From NCBI GenBank assembly GCA_033964015.1, contig CM066918.1, forward strand, positions 24,263,387-24,327,386: DNA of 64,000 bases, given 5' to 3'. Below, in pieces: positions 1-10,798 of this stretch. Positions within the stretch are counted from its first letter, which is position 1. Every line of letters starts with the position of its first letter. The position numbers and the translations under genes were made by a program. The notes below the pieces were generated by a model that ran no database searches, had not been told where the DNA came from, and saw only the letters and a list, made by a program, of their open reading frames with translations. The stretch is from Scolanthus callimorphus. Its lineage: Eukaryota > Cnidaria > Anthozoa > Actiniaria > Edwardsiidae.

Positions 1-688
1 TATTCTCAAGGTATTCGGTAACATGAACGAATGCAGAATGCTTGTTATGGTCAACTGAACCGCTTGGACGTCCTCGTTTTTTGGGTGGTGCATCGGCACT
101 CAAATTACGGGGAGAAATGAAGTATTGAAAACATCTCCTGTGATATATAGCCTCCTCTGCCGGTAAGTCGCTGATACAAGACATTCTGTGTAAGACTGCG
201 TCGGCCCATTCATCTGCCTGATTTTCCCGGCGCTCGTCACATCTTTTTGCGATTGTTTCTTTCATTGACAAAGACATAACATTACTATACTCAAACTCTG
301 GATTGTTAGGATATCGCCTTGCCTTTTCTTGGTCAACATATTTTCCACAGATATAACAGTCAGTGCGAAAGATGAAATCTGATTTTTCGGACCGTAGTTT
401 GGCTCTACAAATTGACTCCGCCTCTTCTCCATGTTTTCGTTTTCTCATCTGTTCATACCGCCTGGTATTGCAGTGCATTTTACGACAGCTTTCATGCACG
501 TACTGTTTTTTGTTAGCATCATATTCGTGAATAGGGATAGCGCTTTCTGGTCCCAGTTCATTATATTTAACGGAAAAAGCATTGATAGTTTTGATACCTT
601 TTTGCGTTACACATGCACAATCAGTCGCACTTAATGGTATAATCTCCTTACACAACAAACACACGGCACCTGGGCTGGATGAAGCCAT
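1..688 (-). CDS. Cys-rich uncharacterised protein, N-terminal part, truncated by the window edge
   Basis: On the minus strand an uninterrupted frame of 229 codons runs from an ATG at 688-686 to base 2 and continues beyond the window. It begins MASSSPGAVCLLCKEIIPLS and carries paired cysteines (CLLC near residue 10, CAC near 27), a second cluster (CYICGKY near residue 113), then a helix-rich stretch with WADAV, the motif DLPAEEAIYHRRC, and a basic PPKKRGRPSGS segment resembling an AT-hook. This Cys/His arrangement resembles an unnamed family that is abundant in anthozoans, Hydra and molluscs; that is recall, not a search result. The spacing suggests zinc binding, but the function is unknown. 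A good acceptor (TTTCAG) lies 19 bp upstream of the ATG, so an upstream exon is likely and the true start may lie further 5'. It could be a mobile-element-associated multicopy gene. Confidence 0.72.
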   Translation of the reverse strand, partial: MASSSPGAVCLLCKEIIPLSATDCACVTQKGIKTINAFSVKYNELGPESAIPIHEYDANKKQYVHESCRKMHCNTRRYEQMRKRKHGEEAESICRAKLRSEKSDFIFRTDCYICGKYVDQEKARRYPNNPEFEYSNVMSLSMKETIAKRCDERRENQADEWADAVLHRMSCISDLPAEEAIYHRRCFQYFISPRNLSADAPPKKRGRPSGSVDHNKHSAFVHVTEYLEN

Positions 689-689
689 T

Positions 690-3600
690 TCAAAACGTTT
701 ATCAACCTGAAATCAGATAAATTATTATAATTTGAATAAAAGGTCAAAATATCAAAAACGGGCTTTACTTTTCTATTTAGTATTAAATAAAATGTTTATT
801 CCGTTATGCTAAGTCGGGTTTCTTTTGCTTGATGTCTTACCTCATTACCAGGTTCTTTGACCGAGTAAGCAAACAAACATGGCGGCTCTCGAATACCTGG
901 AAGTTGTGAGTCAGGACTGGGCTGCATTTGAAGGAAACCAAAAGGGAAAATGACCAAATGTCATCGGGTTATTAGAAAGTATATGATGTATATGCAAAAC
1001 AAAGGGAGTTTCGAAACTATGACTGATAGAAACACAAACTTTTAAGTAGGATAGAGAGGAAAAACAAGTTCGTGTGTTCGTTCAAATATCCTTTGCTGGG
1101 CTACACAAATCAGGAAATCGATCGAGAAAAGGAACTAATAAAACGAGGTATAAAATAATAGTCAAAATACATTTATTTTATGCTCACCTGTTAACTGTTT
1201 TTATGCTCTTTACACTTCAGTAAGCAAGCGGAATCTAAAACATCAGAAACTGACCCAAACTGACCTCTATTTAGCGACCGCTGACCTTAAGCCTCAAGCT
1301 CGTTCCCAGACCCCACAAGATATCGTGATCAAATTCGCAAACACATTTACTAGGTGGAGTAGTACCGCAAGTATCAAGGCTTTCTAAGATTTCAGCTCAA
1401 CAAAGTGTGTAGACAAGAAAAGTTCGAAAAGTAGTCATTATTTCACAGTGACCTTGACCTTCATGCATAACCTTGACCTTTGGTGGCCTTAAAAATATGA
1501 CCAATGGATTTGTCGTGCCGATGTTAGTGGGAATCGACACCTTACATGTGTTTATATGTCAGTTATTTACAGAGATACGTTTATTAGTGCAACGGCGGCC
1601 ATCTTGGATTTGGCGGCCATCTTGGATTTTCCCACGGTCAATAAAAAACAAGGTTGCCATGGTCAGAATCCGGTGGGGTTTTATGTGTGAACTATTAGGC
1701 CAAAATCAAACAGATTTATGACAAAACGGCTTTGTTAACATTTTTGTCCAACCTCCCCATATATTTTTTCATTCGTTTACTGGACTAACAGAGCAATCGT
1801 AAATTTGCCTTTTATGTCAAAATTATCTAGATTGTGCATTGCAATTTAGTTTCATAACGACAAAACCAAAGAAACTAGCTCACCACTGCGCAGAACAACG
1901 AAATAATATTCAGGGTTATTATTAAGACGTAATAATGCCATCCGCCATCTTGAGTTATGCATTTTCAATCTGAGCACAGAAATCGAGCTAATAATACACA
2001 ATCTTGTTTAAACCTATAAGTTTAAAATTGGAAAATATGTTATAAGTTACCTGATCATTAATTTGTAGAGGGTTTCTCGCTGTTTTACGGCGTCAGCCAT
2101 GTCAATCGCACCACGATTCACACAACAGAAGAAACGGCGTGCACTGACCACGGGTCACCGCTAGGGACTGGGCACGTACCAACAACAATAGGGCAGGCTA
2201 AAACACAACAAACTCACTACTTTCTATTATATCGATTGTTTTAGATTTAAGGCAAAGACTTAGAAGGAATCTCACGCGTCAAAATCAGTACGTAGGTTAT
2301 TTCGGGGCGCTTCTGCTGCCCGAAGTTTCTTTATAAGCGAAGCGCGGGTGATTCACACCTAGGGAGGCGCGGGGCCGCGGAGGTGCGCGCGGAGTCCGCG
2401 GAGCTTGCTGCGCAGCTCGCGCCTTGGTTTAAGCATGCGGTCCCACATAAAAACTCCTGATTTGAGGCCCAACGAGGTTTGAAATGATGATCTCTCGAGC
2501 TTTACGTCTTGATGCAGTTAATCTACAGGTTTACGTAGTCGGCGCAAAATGTTTCAGGTTTGCCTTTTATGCCAAGATTAGGCCTATACAGCGCAAGTTT
2601 TATTTTTACGAGGGCCAGGAAGGCCGTGAAAGAAGGTCATTGGCCTTGAACCATTCTCTTTCGAATATGGCACAGTTTTCCAGGGGAAACCAAGGGTGCG
2701 CGAAGACATGTGCGGTTGAGTTCTCGTAACTGAATTGAGGCGCGCGCAGTGAACGGCCGAACTGGTAAATCGAAACGGGATGCGCGAAAGACTTCCTCTT
2801 CGCTGCGTTTTCCAACTTTAATAGACGGAAAAGAGCAGGACCAAATTACATGTAAACATCACAAACAATTTATTAGTTCCCTTGCACTAGTAAACCCAAG
2901 GGAATTATACACCAAAACACGTAGTATAAACCTTTTGTATTCTTTTATAAAGCCTCAGCCGGAGCAATGCCATTGTATCCTGCATTGATTAAAAGACAAA
3001 CTAAATCAAAACACTTTGCAAACAGTAAAAGGTCAAGTCAAGAAATTGCTGAAACCGGCTCTGCCCAGAACACCAGTTTTTTAAGCCTGGTCTTTGAAGT
3101 CCAAGTTGCTATGATTTCTCCGTGATTGTATTGTGTACTGGGTTTGTTCTGAATCAGCAAGGTCAGTCCTTAGAAACCAATTCACAATTAAAATCTTCTC
3201 TGGTTGTGCCGGCAGTGAGGGTCGGCAATGTGTTGTTCCATTTGCACCATTTTCGACACCTTCTTTGCTAATTATTTCTTAGTCTAATATAATCTTCAGT
3301 CAGATCATCTCTCTCAAACTGGTTTTGGTGTAAATCTCTATCACTTGAGTCCTCTGTTTGCCACTCCTAATCAAATCCTAATCCCAAACGCTTTGCTATT
3401 TGTCGGCTCAATTAAACCTTTCGCCGAGGCTTGTGTGATTCTAGTCAACTTTGATACTAGGAAAATAATATTTTTTTGTCCGAAAGGACTTAAAAGTTCT
3501 AATAACTTTAAAAGGTAGCCTAATTGTCGTAGCAACACTGGTTGTCGACAAAACATCGGTCGTCGGCACTTTTGAGAAAGCGATGTTTCCTTCGTGTGTT

Positions 3601-5388
3601 TGCAAAACGGATTCAGGTAAAACCTCCAAAGCCTTGTAAAACGGAAAGGCTCTGTTTCTTTATTAGTCGCATTGCTTGTGGAAGACATGGTCGTATCGTA
3701 GTTCATTATGTTATGTTTTTTAATCGACTTGAAGCTACTCACTCCCGCGTTTCACAGATCACAGATAGGGCTATTTAATAGGGGTAGCTGTTAAACTTGC
3801 TTTTCGTTTTATTTTCATCGGAATACTAAGGAAAAAAGTTTTAGGTAAAATATTTGTGTCGTGTTGTTGAGTTCTTTGTTAGTTCTCTTCAATTAAAAGA
3901 TTATCCATCCTAAGTCGATGCAGTTTCTATACGATTCTATATAAGTGAACCTTGTCATTGCTATTGGTTTGGCTCATCTGCAGGTTGCGATATTTGTCGC
4001 AGTGATTTCTTGTAAGCTTCAATTGGTGTCGCCTCGACACTGAAAAATCTGTAACCACGCAACATCAGATTTTAAATTTTCGTGTCAGGCCCGGCAAAAC
4101 AAATAGGTACGTCGCGGCTCAAAATATACAAATCGATCCGACAAAGTGTAGCAGCGCGTGTACTAAGTAGAACTAGCCATATTGTATACGTTATTTTCTT
4201 TTTTACAGCCACTCCTCATAATGAGGATATTTGGAACCTTAGATAAAAGTGTATATAGCTAGTTTTAATATTCCCAAATTAACTTCGCTTATAAAGAAAA
4301 CTGACCCTATAACCCGGGCCCTAACCCGGCGTCCTAACATCAAATAATTATATTACTATAATTCAGGGCTATAATTACTATAATAAGTAGATATTATCTG
4401 CTATAAAACGTTCTTGGCCGTTTCACATGTGTACAGGTTGCTACCGGCCCTTTTTACTGTAGAGATAGATCAAATAGCCTAGTACGAAATATATCGCCCT
4501 GCTGCTTTTCCAGGCTTATTTGAGGAGCGCGCCTTCCCTCCCCCTAGAAATTTATTTCCCAACGGTGCCCCCTCGATGTTGTAGCTTTTGTCGCCCATGT
4601 AATTGCAAGTTAGAAAATTGATTGAGCACATTTCAGATGAGTGTTGAAAATTAAACGCAAGCAAATACATTTAGCCAATCAGAAACGAAACGAATTTAAC
4701 TACCAACCAATTAGACTGTATAACAACATCTACAAATTTGCGGAGCGCGCCTCCCTTCAATATTGCGAACATCTCTTAATGGAAAGCTATTAGACCACGT
4801 GGTCTAAATGTAGATAATTTCTCAAACATGTAAACAACATGTCATTCTTGCTATACGCGCTCCTTTTGTTCCTACTAGTTGTTATTGCGCGCGATTAGCG
4901 CGCGCGGTATCTTCACGCGTGTATATTTAACGGTTTCTGTAAACTTCATCAGTTGCCCTGATGAAGGCTTTTAAATAAAGCCGAAAATTTGGCACAAAGG
5001 TTTATTGTCATTTTTCAGTATTTATGCTTATTCTATATGGAAAGAATATAGTTTAGGCAGTGCGCGCATTGCCGTGTGGTGAGCGCGCTCTTTCAACCAA
5101 GTTCCCGCGCGCACTTTTCGCTGAAGTTCCTTTCTCTCCCTTTGCGGATGTCCGAGATTACGGTAAGGGAATGCATGTTGTACAGTCTTCCAACCGATCA
5201 GGGAACGATAAGTCAACATGAGTGATCTTGTTTTTGCTGTTCTACGCATTGTGATTGGTTGGCTTAACCAAGACCGACCCAACCATTAGTTTACGTGTAC
5301 TTCCCACACTCCGTTCAACTAAAGTATTGTGTAAACTTTATACTCAGATGATTCCTCTGGTGCCGAAGACTCCATAGCTGTGGGGACA
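690..5388. other. intergenic stretch, no confident gene
   Basis: Apart from the weak exon candidate at 2051-2100 I see no supported gene. There is a short direct repeat of the phrase GGCGGCCATCTTGGATTT at about 1593-1629, repeated TGACCTTGACC words at 1447-1482, and a GC-rich patch at 2330-2430. A minus-strand open frame of about 110 codons at 3371-3712 has no recognisable motif. Confidence 0.5.
2051..2100 (-). CDS. candidate first coding exon of a minus-strand gene
   Basis: A minus-strand ATG opens a 50-bp frame encoding MADAVKQRETLYKLMI plus two bases, ended by a good donor (AG|GTAACT). A GC-rich, CpG-rich stretch at about 2340-2430 lies upstream on this strand and could be a promoter. I could not join it in frame to the Cys-rich protein at 1-688: simple splicing shifts the frame. 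It may be the start of that gene through an exon I missed, or a chance open frame. Confidence 0.25.
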
Positions 5389-8300
5389 ATGGGGAACAGC
5401 GCCAAGTCGAAGATCATACAAGTCCGTCCCAACAAAGTCGAGGAGCTAGGATCCATGGAGGTTAAGATGCTACACAGACTCGTCAGGAAGGCTACTTTCA
5501 AGACTCCTTCCTCGGCCCTTACTGTTATTAGTTCTTTGGATTTGATGACAGCCTTCATTGGCAACACAAAGAACACGCAGTACTTTGTGATCAGCTGTGT
5601 TGGTCTCGTTTTGTGGTTTCTTAGCATTTTCGTTAGTTTTGCGTTCGATGTCTTTGAGGCGTACATGAAGTATGGCTACGCGTGGTGTACAATCAAGGCT
5701 GCTGAATGGGGGACGTTTTGCCTGGGGACGTATTATTTGGTGACGCGAACCATGCCCTGGCTCAGGAAGGGACTGCAGAAGCTGGAGGACGACGGAAGGT
5801 ACCGCGTGACTCTTGGAAGAGTCGGGGTCGCATTAAAGGTTCGTGTTGGGGTTGTCTGTAGGCGTTAGCAGGTTAGTGTCCCATGCTAGTTTACGTGCAA
5901 TGTTCAAACTGAGCCCTCTTTCCAGACTTTCAGAGTTCATCCCACCTAGCACGCTAGGGTCCTCCCCTCGCTTTCCCCCTGTATCTTTTCCCTGGGGGGG
6001 GGGGGGGGGGGGGGATTTACTTTCGTGGGCGCGAAGATGCATTCGACTACTTTAGCCTTTTCAGAAACACAATGCAAATAACATCGTGTTGGCTGATTGG
6101 CTGACAGAACATAGACCTTAAATCCACTCGACCAATAGGAGCGCAAAGTAAACATAAAAGGAAAGCCTGTTCTTCGACACCCATCTGAAATTTGCTTTGA
6201 TATGATGTCGATTCATTCCACAGAAACTTCAGGTAGCAGTAGCAATATTTTCCTTGGCGGCGGCTTCCATAGAGTATACGATCTTGAGACTCGATCAAGC
6301 TGATCACGTGACCTTCAATCACTCCGCGCCACAAGAGACAGTCCGAGTCCTCCACGTGTGTCGGTTTCTCAGTGGATTCCACGTGCTCTACGCCTACAGC
6401 CTGTTCTGGCTCGTGCCGGGGTGTGTCATGCTCGCAACTGGGTATTCTATGATTGAATATCAAGGTAAGATACTGCATTTTATTATTTAGCTCGTGTTTT
6501 TTCGATCAAAGCGCCCGCTCTGATTGGTGTGTAGCCCGCGCGGACTACAATTAAAAAATTGTTGCCTGCGCGGGCGACATCGCTAGAGAAAGCAAAACTC
6601 GCTGTCTCCCTCGGGAGCAGTAATTAAGTGTATAATTAGTCGCGCATTGCGAGTCTGGTCTGCCATTGTAAGCTGCGTGGCACCACTTTGCGCCATCTAT
6701 TAATGCAGCCCGTAAGTCCTCCAACCTCTTCTAGTCTAACAGTCGTGTATTTCGACCGCTTAGAGTTCCCTCGCGATGAGGAGAAGACCCTTTCATTGAT
6801 AGAGTGGGAAGCCAACCATCATGTCACCAAGATTCACGAACCCTCAAAGACGTTACTTGTATTTTTGAGGGCTTTCAAGGGTCGCGCATCTCGCTGGAGC
6901 TCCTCAAAAGGGTCTTATCCCAGCGTGAATTGTTTGCGCCCGAGAAAAAACAGCGCTGGATTCTTGAGCATGGATACTGGGAGAACTGACCCTCATCCTG
7001 TTAAGGAGAACATCAGCCAGTTCTTAAGACTGACCAATCAAACGTCGAGCAATTTAACAAAATCGCGAATAAATCAGGTGCTGTCGAATGGTTTTAAGTT
7101 GGCACTTACAAAACCAATGGCTTTCTCCAGCTGGCTACACAAAGAATTTCTGCAGAAAGCTGAATTTCATGGCAGAGGCATGGAAAATGCTCGGAATTCA
7201 CATGATTATCCATGAGAAACCCGAGCACTGCAGAAATTCCCTAGCGGTTATCAAAATGCTTCATCGGAGCATTCTAGGAAAAGCCATATTACACGATACT
7301 TTCATTTTCCGTCTCCACAGAACGCATTCGATCGCAGCTCAGAAAGAGGAACAACGCGTTGACGTTTAGAGAGGCAGTTTGGAGTTTTGACGAACGCGTA
7401 AAGTTTGCGAAAAAGTCCTCGAAATCCTGCGTGGTAAGGATTTTGTCTCTTTTTCGCTCTCTCATTTTCACTTGTCGCGCGCGCTTGTCGAGGTCTGTCT
7501 CATGCTCACTTGTCAGTTGAATCGCACGCGATTGTTGAAATCTCGTCTCGTCTTCGCTCGATGCGCGCTTATTGAGGTCTGTATCATTTTCGCTTGTCGC
7601 GCGCGCTTATCGAGGTCTGTATCATTTTCGCTTGTCGCGCGCGCTTATCGAGGTCTGTATCATTTTCGCTTGTCGCGCGCGCTTATCGAGGTCTGTATCA
7701 TTTTCGCTTGTCGCGCGCGCATGTTAAGGACTGTCTCATTTTCACTTGCCGCGCACGCATGTTAAGGACTGTCTCATTTTCACTTGCCGCGCACGCATGT
7801 TAAGGACTGTCTCATTTTCACTTGCCGCGCACGCATGTTAAGGACTGTCTCATTTTCACTTTTCGCGCACGCATGTTAAGGACTGTCTCATTTTCACTTG
7901 TCGCGCACGCATGTTAAGGACTGTCTCATTTTCACTTGTCACGCGCGCTTGTTGAGGTCTGTCTCATAGTCAATTAGCATTCATGCGCTAGACGGAAGAA
8001 TTTTCCGGGAACGACAAGCCTAATATGCCTGATAATCTACAGATACTTCTGAGCCTCCTGTTATTGCTCACGTTGGCGTCAGTTATCGTCAACGCCTACC
8101 TGTACTTGTACAAGAACCGTTTTCACATCTATATATGGCATGCACTGATGCGCCTGGCACTAGCTGTCTACCCAATGTGCACCGCGGCATGGGTCACCAA
8201 GCAATATCATGGGTAGGATGCGAGAACTCCATTCTCGTACCCAGACCTCCCCTCCTCGTCATCTCGCCAGGGAGGCTCTGGTGACAGCCATTGGGGGTCT

Positions 8301-8913
8301 TCGCTGATTGGCTGATTTTGAACGTTGGGGCATGCGCAGAAAGGTGTTTCTCTCAACTCTGTATTAAATCTCGCGCATGCGCCAATGGCTGTCACCAGAG
8401 CCTCCCCCACGAGGGGACGAGCCGGGAGCTCTGGGTTCGAGGAGAATGGAAGAAAATTGCACTGAACTAATCAAACCTATGCCTCAGACTAATACGCCCT
8501 ACAAGTAATTTTGAGGCATAAACAAGTCGTTTTCTTATACGCGTAAGTGGCTGTCACCAGAGCCTCCCTCTCGCAGGGTCAGATGAGCGAGGCGGCTTTG
8601 AGGAAGAAAATGTGAGAAATCACAAGATGTCGCACGAGGTACTCCAACTGCCAAGAACTTCTGCAGAAGGACATATATTGAATTCTACCAACATCATATC
8701 CAACTTGAAAAATCGAAAGCTGTCTGTCTGGATACCGTACCCTGGACCATTTCTAAATCTGCTAATTGTTTTTCTAAAAATACGCAGTGGCGGATCCAGA
8801 AAGTTGGGAAAGTAGGGGCGTACGACCAAAGGAGGGAGCACCTTTATGTTTAGCTGAAATACACAATGATGATACGTTTCCTATAAATTTACTCTTTAGA
8901 GGGGGACCACTTA

Positions 8914-8944
<31 letters not shown>

Positions 8945-9648
8945 CGTCTGCCTTCTATCCCTGTTCAAGGTGGACGCTAAAGAACCCATTGCACTCTTCG
9001 TAAGAGTAGGGAATTCTCTCCCGGTACAATGGTCTGGCTCTCGGAGGCATATAAACTGTCAAACAGTCCTCATGATTGTAAGCTGTGCGGCTGCAATTTG
9101 CACCATCTAATGCAGCCCCGTTAAGTCCAACCTCTCCTTGTCTAGTGGTCGTGTACATTCGACCGCTTGGAGTTCCCTCACAATGAGGAGAAGACCCTTT
9201 CTTTCTGGTATCCCTGGCCTCTCCCCTAGATCCGCCAGTGGTCTCCATACACCATGGAGGTCGTTCGTGTATAATGAACTCAAATGTTGATCCTCCGTGT
9301 TTCAGGTATTTTGTGATCGTGGTGAAGGCTTGGGTAGAGCGACCGGAATCCGATTCCGATTCGGAAGAAAGCGAACAGGAAAAGAAGCCTGACAATCCTC
9401 GACCCGGCAACGCGAAACAGACACAACAAAGTCTTCCAGCTGGACTACGTATCCACATGCATAGCGCAGGTCACGTGACTGTAGCGGGCAAATCAGAAAA
9501 GGACGTACTGCGCAGAGTATTTGCGGGTTCTGCAAGGGCAGTCGGCCGCTGGCAGCGACGGAGGAAATCACCGTATTTCAATTTTGAAAAGTACATTTCG
9601 TATTTGAACAATCTTGCTCCTGAAACGGGATTCAAATCAGTGTCGTGA
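5389..9648 (+). CDS. multi-pass membrane protein of unknown family, four exons
   Basis: Exons 5389-5838, 6224-6464, 7999-8212 and 9306-9648 join in phase to a 415-residue protein. The start is the ATG of MGNSAKSK. Hydrophobic segments lie near residues 65-87, 104-122, 153-172, 202-222, 243-268 and 274-296. They are followed by an acidic Ser/Asp/Glu run (ESDSDSEESEQEKK, 315-328) and a basic tail (RWQRRRK, 383-389) that should face the cytoplasm. The joins YQ|E (exons 2-3) and YHG|YFV (exons 3-4) keep the frame open. The exon 3 acceptor (GACGGAAG) has a poor pyrimidine tract and sits just after a 38-bp minisatellite, so it is the least certain boundary; the exon 1 donor (AAG|GTTCGT) is also weak. 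I do not recognise the family. A polyadenylation signal follows at 9833. Confidence 0.68.
6663..6800. repeat. dispersed repeat, copy 1 (intron 2); second copy at 9072-9205
   Basis: About 135 bp beginning with a TTGTAAGCTG word and ending AGGAGAAGACCCTTTC is repeated with substitutions and small indels at 9072-9205 in intron 3 of the same gene. Both copies are direct repeats. They also make frames that look coding but have no protein-like features. Confidence 0.7.
7461..7968. repeat. 38-bp minisatellite, about 13 copies
   Basis: A unit built from TCATTTTCRCTTGYCGCGC followed by GCGCTTATCGAGGTCTG or GCATGTTAAGGACTG recurs every 38 bp. Two sub-families, TTATCGAGGTCTGT and ATGTTAAGGACTGT, form separate blocks, with mixed copies at the ends. 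As 38 is not a multiple of three, open frames crossing it rotate and are not real proteins. It ends about 30 bp before the next coding exon of the membrane-protein gene. Confidence 0.93.
8230..8451. mobile_element. foldback MITE-like element with about 65-bp inverted arms
   Basis: The left arm (from CCATTCTCGTACCCAGA through GGGAGGCTCTGGTGACAGCC) is matched by its reverse complement at about 8382-8451. It starts only 18 bp downstream of the exon 3 donor of the membrane-protein gene. A further arm copy (GGCTGTCACCAGAGCCTCCC) lies at 8549-8568, and related arms occur at about 22975-23560. Confidence 0.8.
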
Positions 9649-9832
9649 CAGTGACGTGGGAGCTGGTATCTACGGCTCTGTTTTTGATCATATCTGTGGT
9701 GTCTTTGTTTGTCCAGGAAACCATATTTGGAGCGGACAAGCCGAACTCCACATCAGTAACCCCGGCAACAACGATCGCGAAAAGTGTAATCAATTCAACG
9801 ATAAGCACGCTGTTAGCAAACAATTCGACAAA

Positions 9833-9838
9833 ATAAAG
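9833..9838 (+). terminator. polyadenylation signal AATAAA for the membrane-protein gene
   Basis: AATAAA lies 185 bp after the stop codon of the four-exon membrane-protein gene, which is a normal 3' UTR distance. Confidence 0.6.
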
Positions 9839-9848
9839 CCAAATGAAT

Positions 9849-10760
9849 TGTGAAGGTTTAGAAAATATTCATGCTCCTTCTGGGCGGGGGTAAATTTTAT
9901 GTTTACTTTGTTGATGATTTTGTTAAAGGAACCGATATTTAACATTTATTCCTCTCGAAGTCATGAGGGCCAAAAGGCTTCAAACCCAACACTTTTCCCA
10001 ACCAATCAGAATGCAACACCGATAATAGACACGCTTTGCTAGTAGTAGGGCTATAACTTATAGCTTACCTGCAGCCTAACCAATCAGGATGCAGCATTGA
10101 TAGAAGCCCACTAGTGGGATTTGCTAAAGAGTTCGGGCGCAGAAGTTATGGAACAACACATTCGAAAAAAGCTGTGTTTGAAACATAGTTTTCATTGGTT
10201 ATAGGGGAAAGTGACACCACATCGTCTATGAAGTGAATACGTCATATGTAATTATTTTATTTTATTTTATTTTACGTGACATTCTCCGCTTATGACTATT
10301 AAAAACCATTCCCACCCAAAATACGTACAATATTCGAGAATATTGTGCTTTTGGAAAGATGTCACGCATATAGATATCTCGGTGTTCGTAGTTATGTTAT
10401 GAAACGGTTCCATTTTCAGTGGTTGTTGTGACCGATTTTTGTGTCCCACGCACCAGTTAAATCTGCACGCAACGAAGTAGTCCAATAAGAGGATAATATT
10501 GTTTGAAAGTCAATTCACCTTGAAGGCACGTATCTTGAGCAGTGTTTAGTTCCTCTCTGTTCAACCGCGCACTGTCTATAGGTGCGCTAGGCGCACACTT
10601 TCACATCCCATTTTCACGTTCGTCTTCGCCGTCTGTCGAGCTGGGCTTCTCTTTTACACTTTGCAATATCCCATTATGATTTAATAGCATGATGCAATCA
10701 AAATGGGGGAAACCAAAGCTCAATTCGAAGCGTAATTCTTCCTGGCGACACCAATACTGA
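9849..10760. other. intergenic, no gene seen
   Basis: This stretch separates the tail-to-tail membrane-protein and ATAD3 genes. It contains a short TTTTA simple repeat (about 10255-10274) and two sequences carrying an ACCAATCAGRATGCA word (about 10000 and 10080), which look like diverged repeat copies. I see nothing else. Confidence 0.5.
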
Positions 10761-10766
10761 TTTATT
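10761..10766 (-). terminator. polyadenylation signal AATAAA for ATAD3
   Basis: On the minus strand AATAAA lies 33 bp after the ATAD3 stop codon. This would give a very short 3' UTR; a more distal signal may be used instead. Confidence 0.5.
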
Positions 10767-10798
10767 CAAACCGGCATTATGGGGAGAGGAATCAGTGA

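Noticed and set aside
3371..3712. Minus-strand open frame of about 110 codons
   Set aside because: No domain, no splice or regulatory context, and composition typical of chance frames in AT-rich DNA.
6688..7215. 175-codon plus-strand open frame
   Set aside because: It lies in an intron, starts within a dispersed repeat that is also present at 9072-9205, and shows no protein-like motif.
7472..7803. Repetitive Arg/Ser-rich peptides in several frames
   Set aside because: They are translations of the 38-bp minisatellite; the period is not a multiple of three.
9645..9836. Hydrophobic 62-codon frame overlapping the stop of the membrane-protein gene, with several NST sites
   Set aside because: It has no ATG and lies in the 3' UTR; a frameshift extension is conceivable but unsupported.
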